The position numbers and the translations under genes are program-made. A stretch of DNA of 64,000 nucleotides, from assembly GCA_947460875.1 (NCBI GenBank), contig CANHGR010000002.1:186001-250000 (forward strand), written 5' to 3'. The notes beneath the pieces were generated by a model. That model searched no databases. It was given only the letters and a program-made list of their open reading frames with translations, and was not told the DNA's origin. Below, one piece after another: positions 25,754 through 35,776 of the stretch. Position 1 is the first letter of the stretch. Each line of letters starts with the position of its first letter. This DNA comes from Sphingobacteriaceae bacterium. GTDB taxonomy: Bacteria > Bacteroidota > Bacteroidia > Sphingobacteriales > Sphingobacteriaceae.

Positions 25754-28300
25754 ATGGCTAAAGATACTGAAAACGAAAATCTAGAACCTAACGATCGGAT
25801 AATTCCAATAAACATAGAAGAAGAAATGAGATCTGCATACATCGATTATTCGATGTCGGTGATCGTTTCCCGCGCATTACCGGACGTGCGCGACGGCTTA
25901 AAACCCGTGCACAGACGAGTTTTATATGGAATGCTTGATTTGGGTGTTACCAGCAATAAGGCGCACAAAAAGTCGGCACGTATTGTAGGGGATGTCTTGG
26001 GTAAGTATCACCCGCATGGAGATTCTTCTGTGTATGATACGATGGTTCGTATGGCGCAGCCTTGGAGCCTACGTTATCCGATGGTTGACGGACAGGGAAA
26101 TTTTGGATCTGTAGATGGCGACAGTCCTGCTGCAATGCGTTATACTGAGGCTCGTTTAAAGAAAATAGCCGAAGAAATGTTGGCAGATATCAACAAAGAA
26201 ACGGTTGACTACCAACTCAATTTTGACGATTCCTTGCAGGAACCGACAGTGTTACCTTCAAGAATTCCAAATTTATTGGTTAATGGTGCCTCGGGTATCG
26301 CAGTAGGGATGGCTACTAATATGCCACCTCATAATTTAACCGAAGTTGTAAATGCGACGATCGCCTATATTGAAAATAATGAAATAACGATCCCTGAATT
26401 AATGCAATATGTAAAGGCACCTGACTTTCCAACAGGTGGCATTATATATGGATACGCAGGTGTTCAGGAAGCGTTTGAAACCGGTCGCGGAAGAATAGTG
26501 ATGCGCGCAAAAGCTGAAATAGAAGTTCTCGGTAATAATCGAGAACGCATTGTTGTAAACGAGATCCCATATCAAGTAAACAAGGCTAATATGATCGAGC
26601 GTACTGCCGAGCTTGTTAACGAAAAGAAAATGGAGGGTATCTCTGAAATTCGTGATGAATCTGATCGTGATGGTATGCGCATCGTATACGAAATAAAGCG
26701 TGATGCAAATGCGTCAATTGTTCTAAATAACCTTTTTAAATATACTGCTCTACAGACTTCGTTCAGTGTCAATAATATTGCCCTAGTTCACGGTCGGCCG
26801 GTCATGCTCAACCTAAAAGACATGATCCGTCACTTTGTAGATCATCGACACGAGGTTGTTGTTCGCAGAACCAAGTTTGATCTCGGTGAGGCTCAGAAAA
26901 GAGCTCATATTTTAGAGGGCTTGTTGATTGCACTAGATCATTTAGATCAAGTAATCAAGCTGATTCGTTCTTCCGATACTCCAGAAGAAGCGCGCACCAG
27001 CCTTATGGAAAGCTTTAGCTTATCCGATATCCAGGCAAGGGCCATTTTAGACATGACCTTGCGCCGTTTAACTGGCCTAGAGCGAGATAAGATAAAAGAA
27101 GAATATGCGGAATTGATGAAATTGATAGACTATCTTAACTCGATCCTTGCAGACGAAGGTTTGCGAATGCAGATTATAAAGGATGAATTAGTCGAAATAC
27201 GAGAGAAGTACGGCGATGAGAGACGGACATCTATCACACATTCTGCAGAAGATATGCGGATGGAGGACTTCATTGAGGATGAAGAAGTTGTCATTACAAT
27301 TTCTCACGAGGGCTATATTAAACGTACTCCATTAACAGAATATCGCCGACAGGGCAGAGGGGGTAAGGGTTCAATGGGATCACAATCACGTGACCAGGAT
27401 TTTATCGAACATATGCTCGTGGCCTCAAATCATAATTATATGCTATTTTTCACTGAAGCGGGACGTTGTTTCTGGCTTCGTGTTTTCGAAATTCCCGAGG
27501 GAACTCGTACTAGCAAAGGACGCGCTATTCAGAACGTTATAAACATCCCCAAAGAAGAAACTATAAGGGCGTATATAAAAGTAGTTAATCTCAAAGATCA
27601 AGAATATCTGGAAAACAACTTTATTATCATGTGTACTAAGAAAGGCACGATAAAGAAAACATCTCTACAAGCATATTCTCGACCGCGTGCGAATGGTATA
27701 AACGCAATAAATATCAATGAAGGCGATCAGTTACTCGAGGCGTGTATGACAGATGGTAGCAGCGAAATTGTCATGGCTTTACGGTCCGGTCGCGCCATAC
27801 GATTTAACGAATCGACCGTGCGTCCGATGGGTAGAACAGCGACCGGCGTTCGTGGTATTACCTTGGCAAGTGAAAAAGACGAAGTGATTGGGATGATAAG
27901 TGTCAACAGTACAGAAGCTACTGTTTTGGTAGTTTCCGAAAAGGGATACGGAAAGCGCACAGATATAGATGACTATCGCGTTACAAATAGAGGTGGAAAG
28001 GGTGTTAAGACGATAAATGTAACAGAAAAAACCGGCGAACTTGTTGCAATAAAAGATGTTACCGACAAGGATGATTTGATGATTATTAATAAATCTGGGA
28101 TCGTTATTAGGATAGGAGTGAGCAGCATGAGAGTAATGGGACGAGCAACTCAGGGAGTTCGTTTAATCACATTCAAAGGGGATGATGAAATTGCATCGAT
28201 TGCAAAAGTGGAACATGAAGAAGATGAAATTGAAGCAATTGAAGGCTCTGAAATTCCAGAGGATAATACTTCGTCTGAAAATCCGCTAACTGAAGAATAA
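25754..28300 (+). CDS. gyrA: DNA gyrase subunit A
   Basis: An 848-residue type IIA topoisomerase subunit. Catalytic Tyr130 lies in [10 protein letters not shown]. The quinolone-determining region reads [10 protein letters not shown] with Ser91 and Asp95 (equal to E. coli Ser83 and Asp87), the susceptible form. The C-terminal pinwheel contains [10 protein letters not shown], the GyrA box that marks gyrase and not ParC, and repeats such as NRGGKGVKT. The tail is acidic ([19 protein letters not shown]). With GyrB it adds negative supercoils. The 199 bases after it hold no clear gene or strong terminator. Confidence 0.97.
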   Translation: MAKDTENENLEPNDRIIPINIEEEMRSAYIDYSMSVIVSRALPDVRDGLKPVHRRVLYGMLDLGVTSNKAHKKSARIVGDVLGKYHPHGDSSVYDTMVRMAQPWSLRYPMVDGQGNFGSVDGDSPAAMRYTEARLKKIAEEMLADINKETVDYQLNFDDSLQEPTVLPSRIPNLLVNGASGIAVGMATNMPPHNLTEVVNATIAYIENNEITIPELMQYVKAPDFPTGGIIYGYAGVQEAFETGRGRIVMRAKAEIEVLGNNRERIVVNEIPYQVNKANMIERTAELVNEKKMEGISEIRDESDRDGMRIVYEIKRDANASIVLNNLFKYTALQTSFSVNNIALVHGRPVMLNLKDMIRHFVDHRHEVVVRRTKFDLGEAQKRAHILEGLLIALDHLDQVIKLIRSSDTPEEARTSLMESFSLSDIQARAILDMTLRRLTGLERDKIKEEYAELMKLIDYLNSILADEGLRMQIIKDELVEIREKYGDERRTSITHSAEDMRMEDFIEDEEVVITISHEGYIKRTPLTEYRRQGRGGKGSMGSQSRDQDFIEHMLVASNHNYMLFFTEAGRCFWLRVFEIPEGTRTSKGRAIQNVINIPKEETIRAYIKVVNLKDQEYLENNFIIMCTKKGTIKKTSLQAYSRPRANGINAININEGDQLLEACMTDGSSEIVMALRSGRAIRFNESTVRPMGRTATGVRGITLASEKDEVIGMISVNSTEATVLVVSEKGYGKRTDIDDYRVTNRGGKGVKTINVTEKTGELVAIKDVTDKDDLMIINKSGIVIRIGVSSMRVMGRATQGVRLITFKGDDEIASIAKVEHEEDEIEAIEGSEIPEDNTSSENPLTEE

Positions 28301-28499
28301 CGCTCAATTGGTAATACCGAAGACGATGATAATCCGACGGAGCTTAATTTTACAAAAAATAGTTTAAAATTTTTTATTTTCGTGCGGTTTTTAAATAGAT
28401 GTCTTAAAAACCTAGATAAATAAAGAAAAAGTGCTGTTGAACTGTTTCAAAGCGAATTAACTAGTAAATAATTAATAAATAAATATAAAATTGATAACT

Positions 28500-29681
28500 A
28501 TGAAAATCAGATCTTTCATTTTAGCAATCACTTTTGTGTGTGGATCTACCGCATTATTTGCACAAAAGGGCGAAGTGAATAACGCAAAGGCCGTTTACGA
28601 TAAGTATTCGCAATTAAGAGGCACAAGTGCTACGGCTGGCAAGTTTGGGGTGGCTACTCTAACATCTGCAAAGGCATCTATCGATAAAGCTGTGGTGAAT
28701 GAGAAAACGATGACAGATCCTGTGGGGTGGACTTACAAGGCATTAATTTACGCTGACTTAGCGATTTTGGACACTATTGAAGCAACTTCTGCACCTCTAA
28801 TCGCAGAGGCAATTTCTGCCGGTGCAAAGGCGAAGGAACTTGATAAAACAGGCGCCAATAAACCAAATTTAGAGACTTTCGAATCACTTATTGGTCAATA
28901 CTATTTTGATCTTGGCGTGAGAGCCTATGGTAAAAGTGGATTTGCAGTTGCTGCTTCGGCGTTTGAGCAAGGATTAACCTTTTTGCCTGGCGATACAACC
29001 GTTACTTACTATGCTGGTTTATCTTATATAAACGCTAAGCAGTATGATAAAGCAATCGAAAAGTACACTGCTCTAACAAAAACAACCTTTTCGGAAGTGC
29101 CGCAGGTATATCTTGATTTGTCTAAGATGTATGCAATGAATAAAGACACTGTGTCTGCGATTCGCTTAGCAGCAGAAGGAGCATTGAAATTTCCGAATAA
29201 ATCAGACCTCGCTACTCAGGAAATTGAGCTTAGTATGATGAGTGGTAAAGAAAGAGAAATTATCGAGAAAATAACTGCGTTAACAGTAAAAGAGCCGAAA
29301 AATAGATTGTATTCGTTCTACCTTGGAATTGCATACGATGCGATGAAAGATCTTGCTAAGGCAGAAGAAGCGTACAAATCGGCAATAGCTATTGATCCAG
29401 TTTTTGAGGAGGCTTATATTAATCTAGGGGCGTTGATGTTAAATAATGGAATAGACATTTATAATCAAACAAACCGCCTTCCTCCAAGTCAAACAACACA
29501 GTATAATGAAGGAATCGCAAAAGCGAATGTCGAGTTTGACAAAGCTTTCCCGTACTTGGAGAAGGCTACGCAAATAAATCCAAAGTCCCGTTTAGCATTA
29601 CAAAGTTTATTAACTTATTATCGCGCTAAGCGCAACAGCGCAAAAGCAGACGAGATTAAGAAAATAATTGATGCTCTTTAA
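28500..29681 (+). CDS. Exported tetratricopeptide-repeat protein
   Basis: A 393-residue protein with a signal peptide ending STALFAQKG (about 24 residues); the ATG at 28500 is preferred to a TTG three codons before. TPR units are visible as PGDTTVTYYAGLSYINAKQYDKAIEKY, RLYSFYLGIAYDAMKDLAKAEEA plus the next helix pair, and VFEEAYINLGALMLNNG. It probably serves as a periplasmic scaffold for protein contacts; the partner is unknown. It is followed by a strong terminator, so it is likely monocistronic, and the long AT-rich leader may hold its promoter (TATTTTCG at 28375-28382, near consensus). Confidence 0.85.
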   Translation: MKIRSFILAITFVCGSTALFAQKGEVNNAKAVYDKYSQLRGTSATAGKFGVATLTSAKASIDKAVVNEKTMTDPVGWTYKALIYADLAILDTIEATSAPLIAEAISAGAKAKELDKTGANKPNLETFESLIGQYYFDLGVRAYGKSGFAVAASAFEQGLTFLPGDTTVTYYAGLSYINAKQYDKAIEKYTALTKTTFSEVPQVYLDLSKMYAMNKDTVSAIRLAAEGALKFPNKSDLATQEIELSMMSGKEREIIEKITALTVKEPKNRLYSFYLGIAYDAMKDLAKAEEAYKSAIAIDPVFEEAYINLGALMLNNGIDIYNQTNRLPPSQTTQYNEGIAKANVEFDKAFPYLEKATQINPKSRLALQSLLTYYRAKRNSAKADEIKKIIDAL

Positions 29682-29710
29682 ACGAAGCGTCGATTATTAA
29701 AGATTAAAAG

Positions 29711-29738
29711 TCCTGCAATTATTGCAGGATTTTTTTTT
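29711..29738 (+). terminator. Rho-independent terminator of the TPR gene
   Basis: TCCTGCAA and TTGCAGGA form a perfect 8-base stem with a 3-base loop, followed by nine T residues. Confidence 0.92.
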
Positions 29739-29934
29739 GGCAATTGTCCGTTGCTCTGGAGGAACCTTGAGTTTGAAATTTATGGTATCAATCGATACAA
29801 ATTAGCGAAATAGGTTATATAGTATCTATTAGGTTTTTTTACTTAACATAATATTAATTATAAGACAAAATATACTATTCTCGATTGCTACTACATATTA
29901 AAACCAATTATAATCGTCGAATCGAGAATTTAAC

Positions 29935-29942
29935 TAAATTTG
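29935..29942 (+). promoter_or_regulatory. -7 promoter box TAAATTTG of nuoA
   Basis: Exact TAnnTTTG whose G is 5 bases before the A of the nuoA ATG (29947), so the transcript should start at or near the start codon. Confidence 0.6.
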
Positions 29943-29946
29943 CCCA

Positions 29947-30537
29947 ATGCAGGAAGTTTCTCAATTAACAGAATTTGGAAAGGTTCTTTTATTTCTAATT
30001 ATTGGAATCCTGTTTATTCTAATTGCCTTTGGCATAAACAAGATCGTTTCTTTGAACAAGCCTACAACAGAAAAACTGATGTCTTATGAATGTGGCGAAA
30101 ATCCAACTGGTAGTTCATGGCTGCAGTTTAATTCGAGATTTTACGTAATCGCTCTTGTGTTTTTACTATTTGATGTGGAAATGGCTTTTATTTTTCCTTG
30201 GGCAACAATTTTTGGCCGGCCTGAGTTGATTTTAGCTGACGCACGCTGGGGATGGTTGACTCTAATTGAGATGTTTATATTTGTCGGAGTTCTTTTACTC
30301 GGACTTGTCTATGTTTGGAAAAAAGGCGATTTAGAATGGATTAGACCTGAACCGATACTTCCCTCAGTTGATCAGATCGTACCATTTTCAGTCTATGACA
30401 ATATAAACAATGAAGTGTATAAAGTAAGACAGTTCAACATTCAATCTGATAAAACGTCAGTAGAATTGGATAAGAATATAACAAAGAGTGCGGCAAGACC
30501 GGCATTTAAACCAGTATTTAAAAATTCTGCCCAATGA
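29947..30537 (+). CDS. nuoA: NADH-quinone oxidoreductase subunit A, with C-terminal extension
   Basis: A 196-residue subunit of complex I. Three membrane helices are at about 11-31, 65-85 and 105-124; the quinone-site loop holds [13 protein letters not shown] with Cys49, and [18 protein letters not shown] follows. Family members end close to the WKKGDLEW at 124-131. Here about 65 further residues continue in frame, polar and rich in Lys/Asn/Thr ([14 protein letters not shown], then [12 protein letters not shown]). This cytoplasmic tail has no function I recognise. nuoB starts inside its stop codon (ATGA), so the reading frame is trustworthy. It transfers electrons to menaquinone with nuoB, C, D here and others elsewhere. 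Confidence 0.95.
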   Translation: MQEVSQLTEFGKVLLFLIIGILFILIAFGINKIVSLNKPTTEKLMSYECGENPTGSSWLQFNSRFYVIALVFLLFDVEMAFIFPWATIFGRPELILADARWGWLTLIEMFIFVGVLLLGLVYVWKKGDLEWIRPEPILPSVDQIVPFSVYDNINNEVYKVRQFNIQSDKTSVELDKNITKSAARPAFKPVFKNSAQ

Positions 30538-31016
30538 GCTTAGAGCAAATCGCCGAAAACGGTGGAGTCATGGTAACAAAGGTAGATGATCTTCTTAATT
30601 GGGCGCGTTTATCATCTTTATGGCCAATGAGTTTTGGCATTGCCTGCTGTGCTATTGAAATGATGGGTTCAATGGCTTCCACCTATGATTTAGATCGATT
30701 TGGAGTGTTTCCACGCCCCTCTCCGCGGCAATCTGATGTAATCATCATTGCGGGTACAGTCACTTTCAAGATGGCAGAACGGATAAAGCGTCTTTACGAG
30801 CAAATGCCAGAACCAAAGTATGTTATATCGATGGGTTCTTGCTCAAATTGTGGTGGACCGTACTGGGAACATGGTTATCATGTAGTAAAAGGCGTGGATC
30901 GTGTAATTCCTGTCGATATTTATGTGCAAGGTTGTCCACCTCGGCCCGAAGCCTTAATTGGTGGTATACTGGAGTTGCAAAAAAAGATTGATAACGAAAG
31001 TCTAATGAATTCATAA
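30534..31016 (+). CDS. nuoB: NADH-quinone oxidoreductase subunit B
   Basis: A 160-residue complex I subunit carrying cluster N2. The four ligands are all visible: Cys38-Cys39 in IACCAIEMM, Cys103 in GSCSNCGG and Cys134 in [12 protein letters not shown]2 is the last cluster in the chain that passes electrons to quinone. It overlaps nuoA by 4 bases. nuoC does not follow: purK comes next after a single base, and the nuoCD pair appears 3 kb later. Confidence 0.97.
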   Translation: MSLEQIAENGGVMVTKVDDLLNWARLSSLWPMSFGIACCAIEMMGSMASTYDLDRFGVFPRPSPRQSDVIIIAGTVTFKMAERIKRLYEQMPEPKYVISMGSCSNCGGPYWEHGYHVVKGVDRVIPVDIYVQGCPPRPEALIGGILELQKKIDNESLMNS

Positions 31017-31017
31017 T

Positions 31018-32157
31018 ATGAGATCATTTTACGGTGATTTGAAGATAGGTATTCTTGGTGGTGGACAATTAGGAAGGATGCTAATCCAAGAAGCGGTTAA
31101 CTTTAATATTAATGTCAGCGTGCTCGATCCAGATGCTGATGCGCCCTGTAAAAACCTATGTGAACGGTTCGTATCTGGCAGCCTAAGTGATTTTCAGACT
31201 GTTTATAGTTTTGGAAAGACCGTCGATTTACTCACTATTGAGATTGAAAAAGTAAATGTTGATGCCCTGGAGCAACTGGAAAAAGAAGGCATTCAAGTAT
31301 TCCCACAGTCTAGAATTATTAGACTCATTCAAGATAAAGGACTTCAAAAAGAATTTTTTAAGCAAAACGATATACCAACAGCTACCTATCACCTCATATC
31401 CTCAAAAAAAGAATTAAATAATAGTCCGCTAGCTTATCCATATGTTCAGAAATTAAGGAGAGATGGATACGATGGACGCGGGGTCTACAAATTGCAAACA
31501 GATGCGGATATTATAAATTCTTTTGACGCGCCGAGCATTATTGAAGAACTGATTGATTTTGAGAAGGAAATTGCAGTTATAGTAGCCAGAAATCTTTCCG
31601 GCGAAATTAAGACCTTTCCCTGCGTTGAGATGGATTTTCATGCACATGCAAATCTTGTTGAATTTTTGGTATCGCCTTCTATCCTACCGGCTGAAATTCA
31701 ACAAACTGCAGATAAACTGGCTGTTAAAATTGCCGAAAAATTAGGTATAGTTGGCTTATTAGCTGTCGAAATGTTTTTGACTAAAGATGGTAAAGTCTTA
31801 GTTAATGAGCTGGCACCACGTCCGCATAATAGCGGTCATCAAAGCATCGAAGGAAATCGGACATCGCAATTTGCACAACACCTCAGAGCTATCCTTGATC
31901 TACCCTTAGGCGATACAAGCTGCAACTGTTATTCGGTATTGGTAAATTTATTGGGCGAGAAAGGATGTGTAGGACTAGCCGAATACGAAGGCCTGAATGA
32001 AATTTTAAAAATAGAGGGTGTTTATGTTCATCTTTACGGAAAAAAAATTACGAAGCCTTTTCGGAAAATGGGACATGTAACCGTTGTGGACGAGGATAGA
32101 GAGCAAGCGATCGAAAAAGCAAAACTCGTCAAAGAAGTTATTAAAGTAAAAATTTAG
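31018..32157 (+). CDS. purK: 5-(carboxyamino)imidazole ribonucleotide synthase
   Basis: A 379-residue ATP-grasp enzyme. It begins KIGILGGGQLGRML, typical of PurK, followed by the ATP-grasp core (YPYVQKLRRDGYDGRG, IEELIDFEKEIAVIVAR) and the signature NELAPRPHNSGHQSIEG. It carboxylates AIR with bicarbonate and ATP to N5-CAIR in purine synthesis. purE follows after 33 bases and does the next step. The gene begins one base after the nuoB stop, so it is read with complex I genes. Confidence 0.96.
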   Translation: MRSFYGDLKIGILGGGQLGRMLIQEAVNFNINVSVLDPDADAPCKNLCERFVSGSLSDFQTVYSFGKTVDLLTIEIEKVNVDALEQLEKEGIQVFPQSRIIRLIQDKGLQKEFFKQNDIPTATYHLISSKKELNNSPLAYPYVQKLRRDGYDGRGVYKLQTDADIINSFDAPSIIEELIDFEKEIAVIVARNLSGEIKTFPCVEMDFHAHANLVEFLVSPSILPAEIQQTADKLAVKIAEKLGIVGLLAVEMFLTKDGKVLVNELAPRPHNSGHQSIEGNRTSQFAQHLRAILDLPLGDTSCNCYSVLVNLLGEKGCVGLAEYEGLNEILKIEGVYVHLYGKKITKPFRKMGHVTVVDEDREQAIEKAKLVKEVIKVKI

Positions 32158-32190
32158 ATTTTAATACTTAATTAATTTATTATCAATAAT

Positions 32191-32688
32191 ATGAATTCCA
32201 AAATTATTAAGATTGGGATAATCATGGGAAGCAAATCTGATCTTCCGGTAATGCAGGCAGCCGGAGATATTTTGAGTGAATTTGGAATAGGCTTTGAAAT
32301 GACTATCGTTTCCGCCCACAGAACTCCCGAAAGAATGTTTGATTATGCCAAGCAAGCCGCCAGCCGTGGTTTAAAAGTAATTATTGCCGGTGCAGGTGGA
32401 GCCGCTCATTTGCCCGGAATGGTTGCCTCGATTACCCATTTACCTGTAATTGGCGTACCGATTAAATCTTCTAATTCTATAGACGGCTGGGACTCTATTC
32501 TCTCTATTCTTCAGATGCCGAATGGTGTTCCAGTTGCAACAGTAGCGCTAAATGCTGCTGAAAATGCAGGTTTGCTTGCTGCCCAGATAGTTGCGACCTG
32601 CGATAAAAAATTAGGCACAAGCATTTTGATCTTTAAAGAAAGTCTTAAAATTAAAGTGGAACAAAGCGCCAAAGAGATGGAAAACTAA
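32191..32688 (+). CDS. purE: N5-carboxyaminoimidazole ribonucleotide mutase
   Basis: A 165-residue class I PurE. Motifs: [20 protein letters not shown] at the substrate phosphate site, [13 protein letters not shown] carrying the catalytic His, [25 protein letters not shown] and [11 protein letters not shown]. It moves the carboxyl group of N5-CAIR to give CAIR. Length and context with purK are standard. It meets the yqgE gene end to end with no gap. Confidence 0.97.
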   Translation: MNSKIIKIGIIMGSKSDLPVMQAAGDILSEFGIGFEMTIVSAHRTPERMFDYAKQAASRGLKVIIAGAGGAAHLPGMVASITHLPVIGVPIKSSNSIDGWDSILSILQMPNGVPVATVALNAAENAGLLAAQIVATCDKKLGTSILIFKESLKIKVEQSAKEMEN

Positions 32689-33255
32689 CTAATTAAGAGT
32701 AGGATTTTCAGGGAAGTTAACAATATGGGCATATTTCGGTCCTAAGGCCAATATTGCATCTTTCCATAGGTTTTCCTCTTCGTTTTCAAACACGATATCA
32801 GAATTAAAGTCGTTGCTTACTAACCAAGAGTTTTGTTCAAGCTCCTCATCGAGTTGGTGCGGACTCCATCCCGAATATCCAATAAAGAACTTAATTTCGG
32901 TTTGTAAAATTTGTTTCGCGCTTAGTAGTACTTTCAAAGTCTCAAAATTGCCTCCCCAATACACGCCTTTTGCCACTTCAATTCCACTGTTCATTTTTTC
33001 ATAACAATTGTGAATATAGTGGAGTGTATCTGTTGCAACTGGTCCGCCAATGAATAAAGGAAAATCGACCGGGTCACACGCATCAATGACATCTTTTAAT
33101 AATAAATTACTTTCTTGATTTAAGACAAAGCCCAACGTGCCATCGACAACATTATGCTCAGTAAGTAATACAACGGATCTTCGGAAGTTCTGATCAAGCA
33201 TAAAAGGCTCTGATACTAGCAGACTGCCTACATTGGGCGTATATTTGGTTACCAT
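32689..33255 (-). CDS. yqgE: YqgE/AlgH family protein (DUF179)
   Basis: A 188-residue cytoplasmic protein of DUF179. It shows GSLLVSEPFMLDQNFRRSVVLLTEH, GTLGFVLNQ, FIGGPV, and the conserved FFIGYSGWSPHQLDEEL. Structures are known for the family but the biochemical role is not settled. It is the only minus-strand gene in the nuo/pur/pdxH block, divergent from pdxH. A box one mismatch from consensus (TAAATTAG, 33259-33266) ends 4 bases before its ATG. Confidence 0.9.
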   Translation of the reverse strand: MVTKYTPNVGSLLVSEPFMLDQNFRRSVVLLTEHNVVDGTLGFVLNQESNLLLKDVIDACDPVDFPLFIGGPVATDTLHYIHNCYEKMNSGIEVAKGVYWGGNFETLKVLLSAKQILQTEIKFFIGYSGWSPHQLDEELEQNSWLVSNDFNSDIVFENEEENLWKDAILALGPKYAHIVNFPENPTLN

Positions 33256-33383
33256 GAACTAATTTAGTGATATCATCGTCAATTATGCAGTCCCGTCTTA
33301 TTGAAAATTTCTGTATAAATATCGGATAATTGTTATTTTTTCTCAATTATAGCTTAAACAACCTGAAATGAAAATTCAATTGT

Positions 33384-33391
33384 TAAGTTTG
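33384..33391 (+). promoter_or_regulatory. -7 promoter box TAAGTTTG of pdxH
   Basis: Exact TAnnTTTG ending 5 bases before the A of the pdxH ATG (33396); predicts a leaderless transcript for pdxH-nuoCD. Confidence 0.6.
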
Positions 33392-33395
33392 TATT

Positions 33396-34052
33396 ATGTC
33401 AATAAGTAAGAATACAATTGAGAATCTGCGCAACGATTATCGTTTAGCTTCACTCTCTGAAAAGGATGTCCCCGAAAATCCGATAAGTTTGTTTTCTAAA
33501 TGGTTTCAAGAAGTATTAGATGCGGGGCTGCACGAGCCCAATGCACTCACTTTAGCGACTTCTACACATGATGGTAAACCCTCGGCGAGGATTGTTTTAT
33601 TGAAGGGATTTGATTCAACCGGTTTTACATTTTATTCTAGTTTTTTAAGCAGAAAGGGTAAAGAAATAGCTAAGAATCCGGTAGTTGCTTTGGTGTTTTA
33701 TTGGGCGGAGCTTGAGCGACAAGTTCGCATTGAAGGAACTATCGAACGATTGAGTAAAGAAGAATCGGAGCGGTATTTTAACTCCAGGCCGAAAGATAGC
33801 CAAATTGGTGCAATTGCTTCTCAACAGAGTCAGGTTATTGAAGGCAGAGAGTTATTGGAGGCTAAATGGTTAGAGATAAGCACATTGTATGCCGAAAAAG
33901 ATGTAGTACCCAAACCAGCCTATTGGGGCGGATATGTCGTTAAGCCACAGAGTATAGAATTTTGGCAAGGTCGTAGCAGTCGTTTACATGACCGTATTGT
34001 GTATAGAAAGGCGGATAAAACCTCCTGGAAAGTCCTAAGATTAGCCCCTTGA
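33396..34052 (+). CDS. pdxH: Pyridoxamine 5'-phosphate oxidase
   Basis: A 218-residue FMN oxidase. Recognisable parts are NAMTLAT-like NALTLATSTHDGKPSARIVLLKG, FYSSFLSRKGKEIAKNP, ERQVRIEGTIERLS, YFNSRPKDSQIGAIASQQS, and the C-terminal EFWQGRSSRLHDRI...W....LAP. It oxidises pyridoxine or pyridoxamine phosphate to PLP, the cofactor of two enzymes in this window (class IV aminotransferase, ACC-deaminase-like). nuoC follows after one base, so pdxH heads the nuoCD transcript. Confidence 0.95.
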   Translation: MSISKNTIENLRNDYRLASLSEKDVPENPISLFSKWFQEVLDAGLHEPNALTLATSTHDGKPSARIVLLKGFDSTGFTFYSSFLSRKGKEIAKNPVVALVFYWAELERQVRIEGTIERLSKEESERYFNSRPKDSQIGAIASQQSQVIEGRELLEAKWLEISTLYAEKDVVPKPAYWGGYVVKPQSIEFWQGRSSRLHDRIVYRKADKTSWKVLRLAP

Positions 34053-34053
34053 T

Positions 34054-34557
34054 ATGACTTTTGAAGCTGTAAAAGAAATCCTAATTCATAAGTTCGGATC
34101 CGAAGTAATTGTTGCCGAGGAAACATCGGGCTTACAATCTGCCCTTGTCATTCAGCCCGACAGTATTGTAGACGTCTGCCTGGAGTTGCGAAATAATGAT
34201 AAAACGTATTTTGATTTTCTATCTTGCTTGTCAGGAGTGGATTATGGAAACGAAGAAAATAAATTTGGCGTCGTTTATCATCTCGCCTCTATTCCTTATA
34301 AAACCCAATTAGTATTAAAAGTCGTAAAAATCCATATTGGATCGGCAGCGGCTAATATGCCGTTTTTTAAGAGTGTAAGTACTGTCTGGCGAACTGCTGA
34401 GTGGCATGAACGTGAAGCATTTGATCTTTTAGGGTTGTATTTCGAAGGCAATCCGGATCTAAGACGCATCTTACTTCCTGACGATTGGGAAGGATATCCT
34501 TTAAGGAAAAACTACCAAACTCCTGCGTTTTACAAGGGAATAAAAGTTGACTATTGA
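34054..34557 (+). CDS. nuoC: NADH-quinone oxidoreductase subunit C
   Basis: A 167-residue complex I subunit of the 30 kDa family. The signature is [20 protein letters not shown] followed by [18 protein letters not shown]. The N-terminal part has the expected alpha/beta fold with [10 protein letters not shown]. It is a peripheral-arm subunit next to NuoD. Not fused to NuoD, unlike in E. coli. The nuoD ATG shares the last base of its TGA stop (TGATG). Confidence 0.95.
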   Translation: MTFEAVKEILIHKFGSEVIVAEETSGLQSALVIQPDSIVDVCLELRNNDKTYFDFLSCLSGVDYGNEENKFGVVYHLASIPYKTQLVLKVVKIHIGSAAANMPFFKSVSTVWRTAEWHEREAFDLLGLYFEGNPDLRRILLPDDWEGYPLRKNYQTPAFYKGIKVDY

Positions 34558-35729
34558 TGCCTACTCGATACGAACAGCTCCTTGCTAATACACAGCCCGA
34601 AGAGATGATCTTAAATATGGGTCCGCAACATCCGTCGACCCATGGAGTATTACGGCTAGAATTAATCACAGACGGTGAGATTATAAAAGAGGTGATTCCT
34701 CATATGGGCTATCTCCATCGATGTTTCGAGAAACATGCCGAATCCCTCACCTATCAGCAAACTATTCCTTTTACCGATCGATTAGATTACATGGCTTCGA
34801 TGAATAATAGCCATGCTTGGGTAATGGGGGTGGAACGGATGATGGGTATTGCAGATCAAATTCCTAGAAGGATTGAATATACCCGAGTGTTAGTCTGCGA
34901 GCTTAATCGAATCGCGTCGCATTTAATCGCTATAGGTACCTACGGTATCGACATAGGTGCTTTTACGCCGTTTTTATGGTGCTTCCGTGATAGAGAACAT
35001 ATCATGGGAATGCTTGAATGGGCTTCCGGCGCCAGAATGCTTTATAATTACATATGGGTAGGTGGTCTATTTTACGACCTCCCGGTAGGATTCGAAGAAC
35101 GATGCGCTGAATTTATCAACTATTTTAAACCGAAACTTTCGGAATTAAATCAGTTATTAACTGATAATCAAATATTTATTTCTAGAACCGCTAATGTGGG
35201 CGTTTTGCCGCTGGATGTTGCAATTAGCTATGGTTGCTCCGGACCAATGTTGAGGGGTTCTGGTCTAAAATGGGATCTGAGACGTATCGATGAGTACTCT
35301 GTTTACTCTGAACTTGAGTTTGAGGTGCCTGTAGGGAAAGGAGAAATCGGTCAAACTGGCGACTGCTGGAACAGATACAAAGTGAGGGTAGACGAAATAG
35401 TTGAATCTATCCATATTATTGAGCAATGCCTTGAACGGCTGACAAAAGAGCTGAAGCGAACACCAGATTTCGATCCGCGTGCTAAACTACCGAGGAAGAT
35501 TACTCCAAAGGCTCAAGATTTTTATGTCAGATCTGAGAATCCAAAAGGTGAGTTAGGTTTTTATTTTATAAGCGATGGAAAAAGTGAAATTCCGATACGC
35601 GTAAAAGCACGCGGTCCAAGCTTTAACAACCTTTCTGTAATTTCTGAAATATCCAGAGGTGTGATGATCGCAGACCTTGTAGCGATCATCGGTTCAATTG
35701 ATATTGTATTAGGAGAAGTTGATCGATAA
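34557..35729 (+). CDS. nuoD: NADH-quinone oxidoreductase subunit D
   Basis: A 390-residue 49 kDa-type subunit from ATG 34557 (a TTG one codon earlier is discarded). Motifs: [14 protein letters not shown] with the quinone-site His residues, [36 protein letters not shown], and the C-terminal [26 protein letters not shown]. Together with NuoB it forms the quinone pocket. No nuoE follows; the next genes are an unrelated minus-strand pair, so the remaining complex I genes are elsewhere or outside the window. Confidence 0.97.
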   Translation: MPTRYEQLLANTQPEEMILNMGPQHPSTHGVLRLELITDGEIIKEVIPHMGYLHRCFEKHAESLTYQQTIPFTDRLDYMASMNNSHAWVMGVERMMGIADQIPRRIEYTRVLVCELNRIASHLIAIGTYGIDIGAFTPFLWCFRDREHIMGMLEWASGARMLYNYIWVGGLFYDLPVGFEERCAEFINYFKPKLSELNQLLTDNQIFISRTANVGVLPLDVAISYGCSGPMLRGSGLKWDLRRIDEYSVYSELEFEVPVGKGEIGQTGDCWNRYKVRVDEIVESIHIIEQCLERLTKELKRTPDFDPRAKLPRKITPKAQDFYVRSENPKGELGFYFISDGKSEIPIRVKARGPSFNNLSVISEISRGVMIADLVAIIGSIDIVLGEVDR

Positions 35730-35776
35730 AAAATCCCCCGTAGAATAATACAGAGGCACAATTTTAGTGCAGTATC

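Noticed and set aside
25754-28300. Topoisomerase IV subunit A (ParC) as an alternative to GyrA
   Set aside because: The C-terminal domain carries a GyrA-box motif (QGRGGKG), typical of gyrase.
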